A stretch of 64,000 nucleotides of DNA from Luteimonas sp. 9C (GCF_902506295.1 NZ_LR733312.1:2308089-2372088); one strand, 5' to 3'; shown: positions 43,539 through 51,933, counted from the stretch's first letter. Program-made: numbers and translations. Notes: a model not told the origin generated them from the sequence alone.

Positions 43539-44274
43539 AGCTGCCAAAGGCCTCACTAAGAAATTTACAACAAATATGTTTCTTTGGTCGTTGGTCGTGG
43601 CCCTTGCGATATGCGGCACCCTCGGAATTATCATCTCACTAGCATCGTGGTACGTGACGAAAAGCGAACTTCCAGTTCGAATTGAACTCTGCCTGCATTC
43701 GGGCTGCATCGCCTATGCAAAGAAGATATTCCTCGGCCCGTTGTCGCTACTGAATATAACTGCACAAGCAATGGTGGTCATCGCGACTGTCGGCGGAATA
43801 ATTGTTGCGTTGTTTAGCTTTTTCCACACATCACGAGTGAGCGCGTTTGGTAACCACGTATCCCATATCTCTGTTTTCAGTGCGTATCTTTCTTATGAAA
43901 TCTCCAAACGCGATAAAATTGCTACAGAATCCATCGACATCTATGGGCTCTACTCGTTAATGTTTTCCAAATCCAGGGGCGGCTCAATGGACTTATCAGA
44001 TGAATTCATTGATAAGCTAAACGGCGTCGCAGATATTATTTCCGAGTCAAATTTGATATATCTTTCAACAGGCGGCTCGGTTTTCAACCTAAGAGTCCAC
44101 CAAGCAAAATTGAAGAAGTCCCTCGATTTGCTAGGTATAAAATGTGAGATCACTAGACATCGAATGGATTTTTTAGAGATTGAGGCGCAGATTTTTGACC
44201 TAATAGATTCAATAGTCGTTGTTTTCTGCTCCGATAAAAGGGTTTCTCGACTACCCTCCAGACGTTATGTTTAG
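43528..44274 (+). CDS. Two-transmembrane retron effector (Ec48-type)
   Basis: 248 aa. TM1 at about 17-43, a short extracytoplasmic loop with two cysteines (ELCLHSGC), TM2 at about 73-99, then a 150-residue cytoplasmic domain rich in Lys and Ser. It overlaps the RT stop by 11 nt and shares its low-GC codon usage. In Ec48-type retrons the 2TM protein is the toxic effector that damages the inner membrane when the retron is triggered. Assignment rests on topology and on the RT pairing. Confidence 0.78.
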   Translation: MLTKAAKGLTKKFTTNMFLWSLVVALAICGTLGIIISLASWYVTKSELPVRIELCLHSGCIAYAKKIFLGPLSLLNITAQAMVVIATVGGIIVALFSFFHTSRVSAFGNHVSHISVFSAYLSYEISKRDKIATESIDIYGLYSLMFSKSRGGSMDLSDEFIDKLNGVADIISESNLIYLSTGGSVFNLRVHQAKLKKSLDLLGIKCEITRHRMDFLEIEAQIFDLIDSIVVVFCSDKRVSRLPSRRYV

Positions 44275-44345
44275 CAACTTCCGGCACCGAGTTAAGAACG
44301 AAGCTAGAATTGCGAATTACGGTTTATTTCTAGTGAATAAATTAG

Positions 44346-45281
44346 ATGCCAGACACGCCTCCCCCTTATCTCTATAAGTTTCGATCGTTTAATCCACACT
44401 TGATAGCCGAGCTTTGCAATAGCGAGATTTATTTTGCAAGTCCAATTACGCTCAATGACCCGCTTGATTCAAAGCCGAGCATCATCTTAGACCTCCCATT
44501 GGAGCGACTAGAGGAACTTTTTTGTCGAACTATGGAGGAGTCTCCTAAGAGCGGGGACCCAGCTCGCGAACTAGCTATTTGCCGCTATAACGCCACCGAA
44601 GGAACTTCTGATGCGCTGGCTATCCAACAAAGATACAAGCTATCTGTAGAGCTAAAGATTCATCAGATGCTGCTTAATTGGATTGGGTCTACCGGCGTAT
44701 TGAGCCTAGCCTCTAACTGGGACTGCCCTCTCATGTGGAGCCATTATGGCGCTCAACACACAGGTGTCTGTCTCGAATACTCGACTCGAGATCATGTAGC
44801 GAAAAACTTGCTGATGGTTAGATATGACGCGCCTAGGTCAGTCAGTCTTCAAGATCTTTACGACTGGAAATTGAAAGGCGATTTCGCTGCACGAAAACGC
44901 GTGTTGGAGACATCATTCTTAGCGAAAGCTCCAGCTTGGTCTTATGAAGAAGAATGGAGATGTCTAGCGAGGTCAAGTGGGCCGCATTCAGTCCCTTTCG
45001 ATCTCGCTGCGATTTATTTCGGTGAGCGCTGTAATTCGAGCGTTCGGACTGCGATCGTCAAGACAATGCACGACAGATCCAAACCACTACATTTCTATGA
45101 TGTCTCGTTCAGCCAGGACAACTTCGCCCTTCGGCGCGACGAAGTAGATTTAGAAGAGGTACTGCAAGTCGGACTGCGACCTTCCCCAGCACTTTTGTTC
45201 GGAAGAGTTCCGCTCTCTGACGAATGGGCATCGAAGATTCCTATTCCGCCGGAACAAGAATCAGATCCAAAACTCTACTGA
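44346..45281 (+). CDS. DUF2971-domain protein in the defence island
   Basis: 311 aa. DUF2971 landmarks: PYLYKFRSF at the N-terminus, IYFASPITLNDPLD, the core MWSHYGAQHTGVCLEYS, and WSYEEEWRCLAR. Function unproven; the family is often found in mobile or defence regions. It starts 71 bp after the 2TM gene on the same strand with the same AT-rich codon usage, so it was probably acquired with the retron, either as a third component or as an independent cargo gene. Confidence 0.85.
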   Translation: MPDTPPPYLYKFRSFNPHLIAELCNSEIYFASPITLNDPLDSKPSIILDLPLERLEELFCRTMEESPKSGDPARELAICRYNATEGTSDALAIQQRYKLSVELKIHQMLLNWIGSTGVLSLASNWDCPLMWSHYGAQHTGVCLEYSTRDHVAKNLLMVRYDAPRSVSLQDLYDWKLKGDFAARKRVLETSFLAKAPAWSYEEEWRCLARSSGPHSVPFDLAAIYFGERCNSSVRTAIVKTMHDRSKPLHFYDVSFSQDNFALRRDEVDLEEVLQVGLRPSPALLFGRVPLSDEWASKIPIPPEQESDPKLY

Positions 45282-45312
45282 GATGGATAAAAGGCGCGAA
45301 TAACGGAATAAC

Positions 45313-45331
45313 GGGGTCAGGTTCACTTACC
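45313..45331 (+). repeat. Short interspersed repeat, copy 1
   Basis: GGGGTCAGGTTCACTTACC. Variants follow at 45545-45563, 45602-45619 and 46642-46660. It marks the right edge of the AT-rich island. The stretch 45282-45658 holds these repeats and one gene remnant, and no intact gene. Confidence 0.8.
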
Positions 45332-45347
45332 CGCACGGACGGCGCGC

Positions 45348-45446
45348 CTGGCATTCGGCCTCGGCTTGGGCGAGCTCTATGAGCTTGACTCGCGCTCGTG
45401 GTCCGACTTGCGCAGCGACCGCGCTTCCTTGATCACTTCCTGCAGT
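45348..45446 (-). pseudogene. Remnant of the 3' part of the gene at 46685
   Basis: This stretch is an imperfect copy of 46685-46783: ATTCGGCCTCGG, then GAGCTTGA, TTGCGCAGCGA and CTTCCTTGATCACTTCCTGC occur in the same order. The copy has lost its reading frame. With the flanking GGGGTCAGGTT repeat, 45311-45446 duplicates 46640-46783. Confidence 0.7.
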
Positions 45447-45544
45447 GAACAGCGCTAGGTTCACATAAAGCAGCGTGCCTGGTGTGCTCGCTTGGCGTAC
45501 TGACGAGGCTTGCAGTGGACCTCGTCCTCTTCCATTACGATAAC

Positions 45545-45563
45545 GGTGCCAGGTTCACTTACC
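45545..45563 (+). repeat. Short interspersed repeat, copy 2
   Basis: GGTGCCAGGTTCACTTACC, two mismatches from copy 1. Confidence 0.65.
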
Positions 45564-45601
45564 GCGCGGCATGCGCCTCAGCGCGCCGGCGAACAACTAT
45601 C

Positions 45602-45619
45602 GGTGTCAGGTTCGCTTCC
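45602..45619 (+). repeat. Short interspersed repeat, copy 3
   Basis: GGTGTCAGGTTCGCTTCC, a more diverged copy 40 bp before the next gene. Confidence 0.6.
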
Positions 45620-45658
45620 GGCGTAGCCTTCGAGGGCCCCGCCCGACATGGAGGTCGA

Positions 45659-46033
45659 ATGCGTCATCTGTGCTTACTGATCGGGCTTTTCGCGCCCACG
45701 CTGGTATGTGCGCAGTCCGGCCGCTACGGCGATGTCAGCTATAGCCAGCCACACGACTGCAGCGTCATCACCCGCGATCAGCGCGCCAATCCTTACGCGC
45801 ATCTGTTCCGCACCATGTGCGAGCAGAGCGATGCGCCGACGAAGCAGAGCGTGGCACGGATCATGGGTCGCCCGCAGCCGTCGACCCGCGTATTGACGGT
45901 GCCGGCGCATGGCACCGATGACGCAAAGCGTTACGGTGTCGCGTGCATGGGTGGTCTGGTGATGCTGCGACTGCCGAACGGCTGGCAGCAGGCGCTCGAT
46001 GCGGAGCATCGCTATCTGACGTGCCGCAGCTGA
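45659..46033 (+). CDS. Small secreted cysteine-containing protein
   Basis: 124-aa precursor; signal peptide MRHLCLLIGLFAPTLVCAQ. The mature domain has four cysteines (HDCSVI, MCEQS, VACMGG, YLTCRS) likely forming two disulfides. GGAGG lies 4 nt before ATG 45659; a longer open frame from 45482 would cross the repeats and is discarded. No known family. It and the next lipoprotein are GC-rich host-type genes lying between the two direct duplications. Confidence 0.72.
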   Translation: MRHLCLLIGLFAPTLVCAQSGRYGDVSYSQPHDCSVITRDQRANPYAHLFRTMCEQSDAPTKQSVARIMGRPQPSTRVLTVPAHGTDDAKRYGVACMGGLVMLRLPNGWQQALDAEHRYLTCRS

Positions 46034-46090
46034 TCCCCGCGCGCACTGCGCCACGGAAGAATCCATCCAGATGACAGGAGCCCACACACG

Positions 46091-46627
46091 ATGCAGCTGA
46101 CACACTCCCTCGCCCGCGTCCTGGCAGCGTTGTCGCTGACGGCGCTGCTCGCCGCCTGCAGTACCCGTGGCGACGTTGTCTCCCAGGAATACATGACGCT
46201 CGAACTGGATGGGCGGAGTCTTGTACTGCCGGTGTCCGTCACCGCGCTGGCGTTCGGCTCGGCGCGACGTGTGGACACACTCTCGATCGGCGCACGCGAG
46301 CGGGAAAACCTGCGATCGCAAGGCTTCTTCTTCCAGATCAACGGCCGCGATCTTCGTCCCGGTACGTACAGCATTGGCGACGGCGTGGTGCACGTGAATT
46401 ACCACGGCGACACGCGCGGGGACGCAGATCTTGTCGTGTATGCGGCGAATCAATCGCTCGGCATGCCCTTCACCGTGACGCTGACCGCGATCGGCAGGGA
46501 CGGCGTGGAAGGCACGTTCTCGGGCACGCTCTTGCGCAGCGGCGATGGCCCCGAACCCGAATTCATGACGGTGTCGAACGGGCGGTTTGCCGCCCGCTAT
46601 CACCGCGATACAAACGGCGATCGCTAG
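46091..46627 (+). CDS. Putative lipoprotein
   Basis: 178 aa with lipobox ALLAAC (Cys at residue 23). The mature part is beta-rich (YMTLELDGRSLVLPVSV, VVHVNYHGDTRGDADLVVYA, GVEGTFSGTLL), suggestive of a small beta-sandwich. AGGAG lies 10 nt before the ATG. 57 bp after the secreted protein, so probably co-transcribed. Family unknown. Confidence 0.75.
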   Translation: MQLTHSLARVLAALSLTALLAACSTRGDVVSQEYMTLELDGRSLVLPVSVTALAFGSARRVDTLSIGARERENLRSQGFFFQINGRDLRPGTYSIGDGVVHVNYHGDTRGDADLVVYAANQSLGMPFTVTLTAIGRDGVEGTFSGTLLRSGDGPEPEFMTVSNGRFAARYHRDTNGDR

Positions 46628-46641
46628 CGACGCCGGCAAGC

Positions 46642-46660
46642 GGGGTCAGGTTCGCTTACT
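46642..46660 (+). repeat. Short interspersed repeat, copy 4
   Basis: GGGGTCAGGTTCGCTTACT, part of the longer duplicated block 46640-46783. Confidence 0.75.
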
Positions 46661-46684
46661 CGCGAATCACCGCTGACGACGCGT

Positions 46685-46924
46685 CTAGAATTCGGCCTCG
46701 GCCCTGGCGAGTTCCTTGAGCTTGAGTTCGCGCTGCTGCTCGGCCTTGCGCAGCGAATCGCGCGCTTCCTTGATCACTTCCTGCGCGAGGCTGTGGCTGG
46801 TGTGGTGCCGCTTCATGTCGATGGCCGAGGCCAGGCGCTCATGGGCGAGGCGGACGGCCCGGTCGACGCGGAACAGGGGCGCGTTGGAGTTCTCGGTCAG
46901 CGGCGGATCGTAGGTCTTCTTCAT
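46685..46924 (-). CDS. Small coiled-coil hypothetical protein
   Basis: 79 aa, MKKTYDPPLTENSNAPLF, then a Lys/Glu/Arg-rich helix (EVIKEARDSLRKAEQQRELK) likely a coiled coil. No signal peptide. The 3' half was duplicated to 45348-45446. Role unknown. Confidence 0.65.
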   Translation of the reverse strand: MKKTYDPPLTENSNAPLFRVDRAVRLAHERLASAIDMKRHHTSHSLAQEVIKEARDSLRKAEQQRELKLKELARAEAEF

Positions 46925-46986
46925 GGGGCATCTGCGTGATCAGGACGGCACGATAACCGGCTTGCACCGGCGCCGCATTACGCGGT

Positions 46987-48666
46987 TCACCGCTGCAGCT
47001 TTGGTTGCTGGTGAGCTTTCAGCCAAGCCAGCGCGCGATTCCAATGCTGATCGCGGGCGTAACGCAGAAATCCGCTGCCGTTGTCATCCATCTGCCAGTC
47101 CGATCCGTGCTGAAGCAACAGGAGCGCGATGTCTTCGTTTGTAGCGCCTCCCAGCGCGGGGAGATCGAACTCTCCAAGCGCGTTGACATCGAACTCCTGG
47201 TTCAGCAAAAAGCGTACGAACTCGATGTCTCCCGCTTTAACTGCGATGTGCAGAAGCGTCGTTCGGCTTGCGCCACGTGCCTTGAGGTCGACCCCGCGGG
47301 CGGCCAGCCATTGCGCAATCCGCAGGCCTTCCCAGCGTTCGTCTCCGTAACGACGTGCGAGCAGAAACGTGACGGGCACGTCTTTCGTCATCTGATCGGG
47401 TTTTTCCGTGAAGAACAGTGCCGGCTGGACGCCGTGCCCGCCTTGATCCCAGATGGCCTGTACAGCCGCAAGCCTGCCTCCTCGGATCGCAGCCTGGAAT
47501 GCGGAATCCAATTTGTGTGGATCGAGTGCGCCTTGCGTCTTCAATGCCCCACGCTCGATCAGTGGCGACACCAGCAACAGGCGATGATTCTCCAATGCCC
47601 TGTCCAGCAGGGACGGCTCAGCAGTCGCTGTCTGTAGCCCATTCGACGTTCCGTCTTGAAGAGGAGCGCCGTATTCGATCAGCAGGAGCATGGCCTCCTC
47701 GTCTTGGCCCGCCTCGTTTTCGACTGCCCGCGCGAGCAGATCTCCCGCGGCTGGCGAGCGAAAATCGAAGCCCTCCTGCTGCAGTCGGTCAACTGCTGCG
47801 ACGGACAGGCGGGTCCACGCTTCCACTTGGCCAACTTTGTCCACGTGCGCCTGGAACTCCCGGATATCACGCGGCATACCAACCATGACGCCCGCGTAGT
47901 CGTCGATCCGATGTACGTGCTCCCCCATGCGCAGCGTCAGCACGTGCGTCGGGTTGTCAGTGATTGGCGTGCGATAGCTGGTGTCCATCGACCACAAGTT
48001 CCTGCGCGTCATGTCGGCAACCAGCAATGCCACCTGACTTGGCGGAATCTCGTAGCGATGCACGCCCTCGACGTCGACCCAGCCATGTCCGTCGTACGTG
48101 ACAGCACCGTTGCCCTGGATCTCGACGCTGTAGGCAGGACACGATCCAAAGCAGCCAGTGCGACGAAGTGAAATCGTGACCTGATCGAGCTGGACACCAG
48201 GGGGCGACCGATGCGTGTGCGGGAGCCGCTGTTCGTACACCTGCTCGCGGACGGTGGCGGGAACCGCCGCGCCTTCCTGCAGAAACGGCTCGAAGCGCCA
48301 TGTCCGCATTCCACGTAGTAGCGCGCGGCGCTCGTTGGTCATGGGCTGCGGGTCCCCGAATTCATCTTCCGCCCTATAGCAGGTGACTGCGCCTGAACTG
48401 TCCACCTGCAGAACGAGTGTCAGCCCCCAAATACGCTCGGGGTCATGCGGCTCCGCAATGGTCAGTAGCGGAACGTCGTATTGACGATGCGCGGCGATCT
48501 CTGATGCCGTCGGTGCGATACCGGCAGGCTGACCTTCAACGCACGCCGGAACTTGGGCATGCGATGCGTCCAGGGGCTGGCCTGGGGTCGTCTCGCTGCA
48601 TCCGAGCAATACCGTCGTGGCGAGCGCAGACAACGAAGGGAATCCAAGCAGATTGCCGATCTTCAA
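46987..48666 (-). CDS. Lipoprotein with DUF6438 and ankyrin repeats
   Basis: 559 aa. A signal segment with lipobox TVLLGC near residue 23 anchors it in the envelope. About residues 155-270 match DUF6438 (TISLRRTGCFGSCPAYSVEI, then GAVTYDGHGWVDVEG). The second half has ankyrin-like repeats (TTLLHIAVKAGDIEFVRFLL). The start is a TTG at 48666 with GGAGG 7 nt upstream. Probably a protein-protein interaction module in the periplasm. The 317 bp upstream hold a terminator for the next gene and nothing else evident. Confidence 0.82.
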   Translation of the reverse strand: MKIGNLLGFPSLSALATTVLLGCSETTPGQPLDASHAQVPACVEGQPAGIAPTASEIAAHRQYDVPLLTIAEPHDPERIWGLTLVLQVDSSGAVTCYRAEDEFGDPQPMTNERRALLRGMRTWRFEPFLQEGAAVPATVREQVYEQRLPHTHRSPPGVQLDQVTISLRRTGCFGSCPAYSVEIQGNGAVTYDGHGWVDVEGVHRYEIPPSQVALLVADMTRRNLWSMDTSYRTPITDNPTHVLTLRMGEHVHRIDDYAGVMVGMPRDIREFQAHVDKVGQVEAWTRLSVAAVDRLQQEGFDFRSPAAGDLLARAVENEAGQDEEAMLLLIEYGAPLQDGTSNGLQTATAEPSLLDRALENHRLLLVSPLIERGALKTQGALDPHKLDSAFQAAIRGGRLAAVQAIWDQGGHGVQPALFFTEKPDQMTKDVPVTFLLARRYGDERWEGLRIAQWLAARGVDLKARGASRTTLLHIAVKAGDIEFVRFLLNQEFDVNALGEFDLPALGGATNEDIALLLLQHGSDWQMDDNGSGFLRYARDQHWNRALAWLKAHQQPKLQR

Positions 48667-48941
48667 GTCGATGCCTCCTGGCCAGGTTGTCCATTGCTCT
48701 GCCTAGACTCGGCGGCTCCGGCCGTCGGGTCACGCTGCAGGGTTCGATGATGTCAGCGTTGTAGGCAATTGCCGCGGATGACGCCGCAGTGGAATCCCGC
48801 AGAACCGCATTCTGCTTGGAGTTTTCGTGCCTGTCTTCGGAGATCGCGTCGTCGGGTTCACCCCAGCCTCGCCACGTGCTGCGTGCACAGCGCGCGACCC
48901 TGCACTCGAGCGCTTCGCACAGCAGATCGCAGACAGCAGAA

Positions 48942-48971
48942 AGCCGGCAGCCGATGTCTCGGCTGCCGGCT
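48942..48971 (-). terminator. Terminator of the 350-aa membrane protein gene
   Basis: AGCCGGCAGCCGA / TCGGCTGCCGGCT, 13-bp arms, starting 13 nt past the stop at 48984. On the minus strand TTTCTGCTG follows. Confidence 0.75.
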
Positions 48972-48983
48972 CTGGATTCAACC

Positions 48984-50036
48984 TCAGTACGCCGCGTGCA
49001 GCATGCGGCGACGGAAGCCGATGGCGCCGGCGAACCAGCTGATGGCGGCGCCGAGGATCAGCAGCACGACGGCCGTCCAGGCCGCCTTGGACACGCCGCG
49101 GGCGGCGGCGTCGCTGGCTTCGCGGGCCTTCTGCTCGGCTTCGGCCTTCAGCGTGTCGATGCGCGCGACCATGGCCTGCGCCTGCTGCTGATAGCGGGCG
49201 ACGATCTGCTCGGCTTCGGCGCGGGGCTTGCCGGTGCGGGCGACGACGATATTGACCAGCGCCTCGCGGTCGGCGGCTTCCAGCGTGGTGCGGCCTTCGC
49301 GGCGGGCGCGGTCGAACCACTCGCCCAGGGCATCACCGGACTGCGTGGGGTCTTCGAGCGCCTGGCGGGCGCTCTGCTCGCCGTCAGTGCCGACCGCCTC
49401 GGCCTTCTGTTCGATCGCCTCGGGCGCGAGTTCCGCCTTGCCGGACTGCGCGAGCAGCGTTTCGAACTCACCACGCAGATCGTCCCAGTCCAGGTCCACG
49501 CCGCGCTCGCGCAGTTCGTCGCCGACCTGCGACGCGATGCCGGGCGATGCCGCGGCGACGCCCTGCCCGGCCAGCGACAGGCCCTTGCCGACCACGCCGA
49601 ACGCGGTGCCGACGAGGCCGCTCGCCGCCGAAGCCAGCAGGAACGTCGTGACCAGCGTGGTCACCGACCAGCTCAGCACGCCGTGCAGGCCGCCCTGCGC
49701 CGGGGCCGAGCGGCCCGCGACCAGCGCACCCACGCAGATGGCGATGAGGGTCGACATCACCAGCCAGATGCCGGCGCCGGTGCCGAAGCCGCTCAGCGGA
49801 TTGGCATCGCCGGTGGGATCGACGGCGCTGGCGCCGACGGCGGTGCCGAGGATGCTCAGGAACAGATAGGCGACCAGCGACAGCACGCAGCCGGAGAACA
49901 CGGCCGCCCAGGAAATGGCGGGCGCGGGCCGGAGGCGGGCGGCCTCGACGCGGGCCTCACGCGTGCCGGGCGGGCGCGCCTCGCCGGGTTGCACCCGGGC
50001 CGCGAGCGGGTCGTTGGGATTCAGTGTGGAAGTCAT
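48984..50036 (-). CDS. Membrane protein with long cytoplasmic or periplasmic loop
   Basis: 350 aa. TM segments at about 42-68, 88-108 and 120-150, then a 150-residue charged helical loop (DLDWDDLRGEFETLLAQS, EAEQIVARYQQQAQAMVARI) and a last TM near 320-340. No catalytic motif. It is divergent from the PAS-LuxR regulator gene across 253 bp containing an inverted-repeat site, so it may be a target of that regulator. A stress-related role is suggested only by the CsbD gene nearby. Confidence 0.78.
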   Translation of the reverse strand: MTSTLNPNDPLAARVQPGEARPPGTREARVEAARLRPAPAISWAAVFSGCVLSLVAYLFLSILGTAVGASAVDPTGDANPLSGFGTGAGIWLVMSTLIAICVGALVAGRSAPAQGGLHGVLSWSVTTLVTTFLLASAASGLVGTAFGVVGKGLSLAGQGVAAASPGIASQVGDELRERGVDLDWDDLRGEFETLLAQSGKAELAPEAIEQKAEAVGTDGEQSARQALEDPTQSGDALGEWFDRARREGRTTLEAADREALVNIVVARTGKPRAEAEQIVARYQQQAQAMVARIDTLKAEAEQKAREASDAAARGVSKAAWTAVVLLILGAAISWFAGAIGFRRRMLHAAY

Positions 50037-50137
50037 GTCGGTCTCACCATCTCGTCTGTGGGGAGCGGGCACTGCAGGACGCACTGCCCGGGTGGCGCGC
50101 AGTGTCCGGATGCACGGGGCGGGTGTCTGCGTGCATA

Positions 50138-50158
50138 TGCACCAGCGGGGTTAGTGCA
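50138..50158. promoter_or_regulatory. Inverted-repeat site A between membrane protein and PAS-LuxR genes
   Basis: TGCACCAG-N5-TTAGTGCA. The left arm is identical, and the right arm nearly so, to the site in front of csbD (51813-51833). Arm spacing differs from NtrC sites by 4 bp, so it is not an NtrC site; a LuxR-type binding site is likely. Confidence 0.6.
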
Positions 50159-50289
50159 TGCGGACGACGGGCGGGCGGCAGGCGCGACCGATGGCACGAA
50201 CCCGGGGCGCTGTCCGGCGGCGCGACGCGGACGCCACAATACGGGCCTCCCCGACGACCGCGCCCAGGCGCAGCCACGAGACGCCACCG

Positions 50290-51789
50290 ATGACCGACGA
50301 CGCCACCCTGGGCACGCAGACCAACCGCAAGCAGCTGCAGCAGATCATCACCGGCCTGAGCGAAGGCGTGATCCTCGTGGAACCCGACCACCGCATCGTG
50401 TGGGCGAACGAATCGGCGCTGCAGCTGCACGGCGTGGAGACAGTGGAAGATCTGGGCGCCGACGTGGACGCCTACCGCGAGCGCTTCGCGCTGCGCTATC
50501 GCAACAACCACCGTCTGCAGGCGGGCAACTATCCGATCGACCGGGTGATCGCGGGCGAGACCTTCAGCGACGTCATCGTCGAGGTCATTCCGGCGGCCGA
50601 CCCCGACCGCTGCTGGGTGCACCGCGTGCGCAGCCTGGTGCTGACCGATGCGCGCGGCGAACCCGACTGCCTGGTGCTGATCATCGCCGACATCACCGAG
50701 TGGGCCAGCGCGGAACAGCGTTTCGAGAAGACCTTCAATGCCAATCCCGCCCCGGCGGTGATCTGCCGGCTCGACGACCTGCGCTACATCAAGGTCAACC
50801 AGGGCTTCATGGAGATGACCGGCTACGGGCGCGATGACGTGATCGGACGCTCGGTGTACGAGCTGGATGTGTTCGAAGGTGCCGAAGCGCGCAAGGCCGC
50901 GATCGAGAAACTCGGCGAGGGCGTGACGATTCCGCAGATGCAGGCCGAACTCAGCCTGCCGGCGGGCGGCACCAAGCTGGTGATCGTGGCCGGCCAGCCG
51001 ATCGAGGTGGGCGAAGAGGACTGCATGCTGTTCTCCTTCATGGATCTGGAGCCGCGCCGCAAGGCCGAGGATGCGCTGCGCCAGAGCGAAGAACGCTTCG
51101 CCAAGGCGTTCCAGATGACGCCGGTGCCCACCCTGGTCTGCAGCGCGGACACGTTGCGGGTGATGGAGGTCAACGAGGCGTTCGTGACGACGACGGGTCT
51201 GGCATCGGAGGAACTGCTGGGCCGGTCGCTGGACGAGATCGGCCTGTTCGAGGACCGCAGTGCGCATGCGCGCATCCAGGACGCGTTGCGCGACAGCGGC
51301 GTGCTGCGCAGCACCGAGTTCCGCATCCATCGCAAGCACGGCGAACTGCTCGACTGCCTGCTGTCGGCGGAGTCGTTCTCGATCCACGGCCAGCCCTGCC
51401 ATCTGATGGCGCTGCTCGACATCACCGACCGCAAGCGCTCGGAACTGGAACTGGTGGGCGCGATCGAGACGGTGATGCAGGACGCGTCGTGGTTCAGCCA
51501 GACGCTCATCGAGAAGCTCGCCAACGTGCGCCGTGGCAATGCGCCGGGCGCCGAAGCGGTCGCGCTGGCCGACCTCACCGCGCGCGAGCGCGACGCGCTC
51601 GGGCTGATGTGCGAAGGCCTGTCGGACAAGGAGATCGCCACGCGCCTCGGGCTGGCCACGAATACGGTGCGCAACCACGTCGCGTCGCTGTACTCGAAGA
51701 TCGACGTGCACAGCCGCGCCGAGGCGATCGTGTGGGCGCGCGAGCGTGGCTATTTCGGCAGCGGCGCGTCTTCGCACAAGAACGGCTGA
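50290..51789 (+). CDS. Three-PAS LuxR-type transcription factor
   Basis: 499 aa. PAS 1 at about 15-140 (GVILVEPDHRIVWANESALQ), PAS 2 at about 150-270 (RYIKVNQGFMEMTGYGRDDV), PAS 3 at about 280-400 (VMEVNEAFVTTTGLASEELL), a helical linker, then a LuxR HTH at about 435-495 (LTARERDALGLMCEGLSDKE). There is no receiver or kinase domain; a sensed ligand, redox state or light through PAS would act directly on DNA binding. No strong ribosome site. The next gene is csbD, with an operator-like palindrome between. Confidence 0.9.
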   Translation: MTDDATLGTQTNRKQLQQIITGLSEGVILVEPDHRIVWANESALQLHGVETVEDLGADVDAYRERFALRYRNNHRLQAGNYPIDRVIAGETFSDVIVEVIPAADPDRCWVHRVRSLVLTDARGEPDCLVLIIADITEWASAEQRFEKTFNANPAPAVICRLDDLRYIKVNQGFMEMTGYGRDDVIGRSVYELDVFEGAEARKAAIEKLGEGVTIPQMQAELSLPAGGTKLVIVAGQPIEVGEEDCMLFSFMDLEPRRKAEDALRQSEERFAKAFQMTPVPTLVCSADTLRVMEVNEAFVTTTGLASEELLGRSLDEIGLFEDRSAHARIQDALRDSGVLRSTEFRIHRKHGELLDCLLSAESFSIHGQPCHLMALLDITDRKRSELELVGAIETVMQDASWFSQTLIEKLANVRRGNAPGAEAVALADLTARERDALGLMCEGLSDKEIATRLGLATNTVRNHVASLYSKIDVHSRAEAIVWARERGYFGSGASSHKNG

Positions 51790-51805
51790 ACGACGCGCGG
51801 CACTG

Positions 51806-51840
51806 CTGCAGATGCACCAGTGCCGCTGGTGCATTTGCAG
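51806..51840. promoter_or_regulatory. Large palindrome (site B) in front of csbD
   Basis: Fifteen-base arms with one mismatch around 5 nt; the core is TGCACCAG-TGCCG-CTGGTGCA (51813-51833). It lies 17 nt after the regulator stop and 93 nt before the csbD ATG. No T-run follows, so an operator is more likely than a terminator. Confidence 0.65.
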
Positions 51841-51933
51841 CTGTCGGCGCGGACCCGCGGCGGGCAACCTGTCTCCACCGGCGACGCACGTCCTGTACGG
51901 CCCGTCCGGTTTCCTTTCCCCCAGGAGACACCC

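Noticed and set aside
45482-45658. N-terminal extension of the small secreted protein
   Set aside because: It crosses repeat copies 2 and 3 and lacks a signal peptide; GGAGG and a signal peptide mark 45659.
50138-51833. Sites A and B as NtrC-binding sites
   Set aside because: Spacing between TGCACC and GGTGCA halves is 9 rather than 5.
51806-51840. Palindrome as an intrinsic terminator of the PAS-LuxR gene
   Set aside because: No T-run; the same arms recur upstream of the gene, which fits an operator better.
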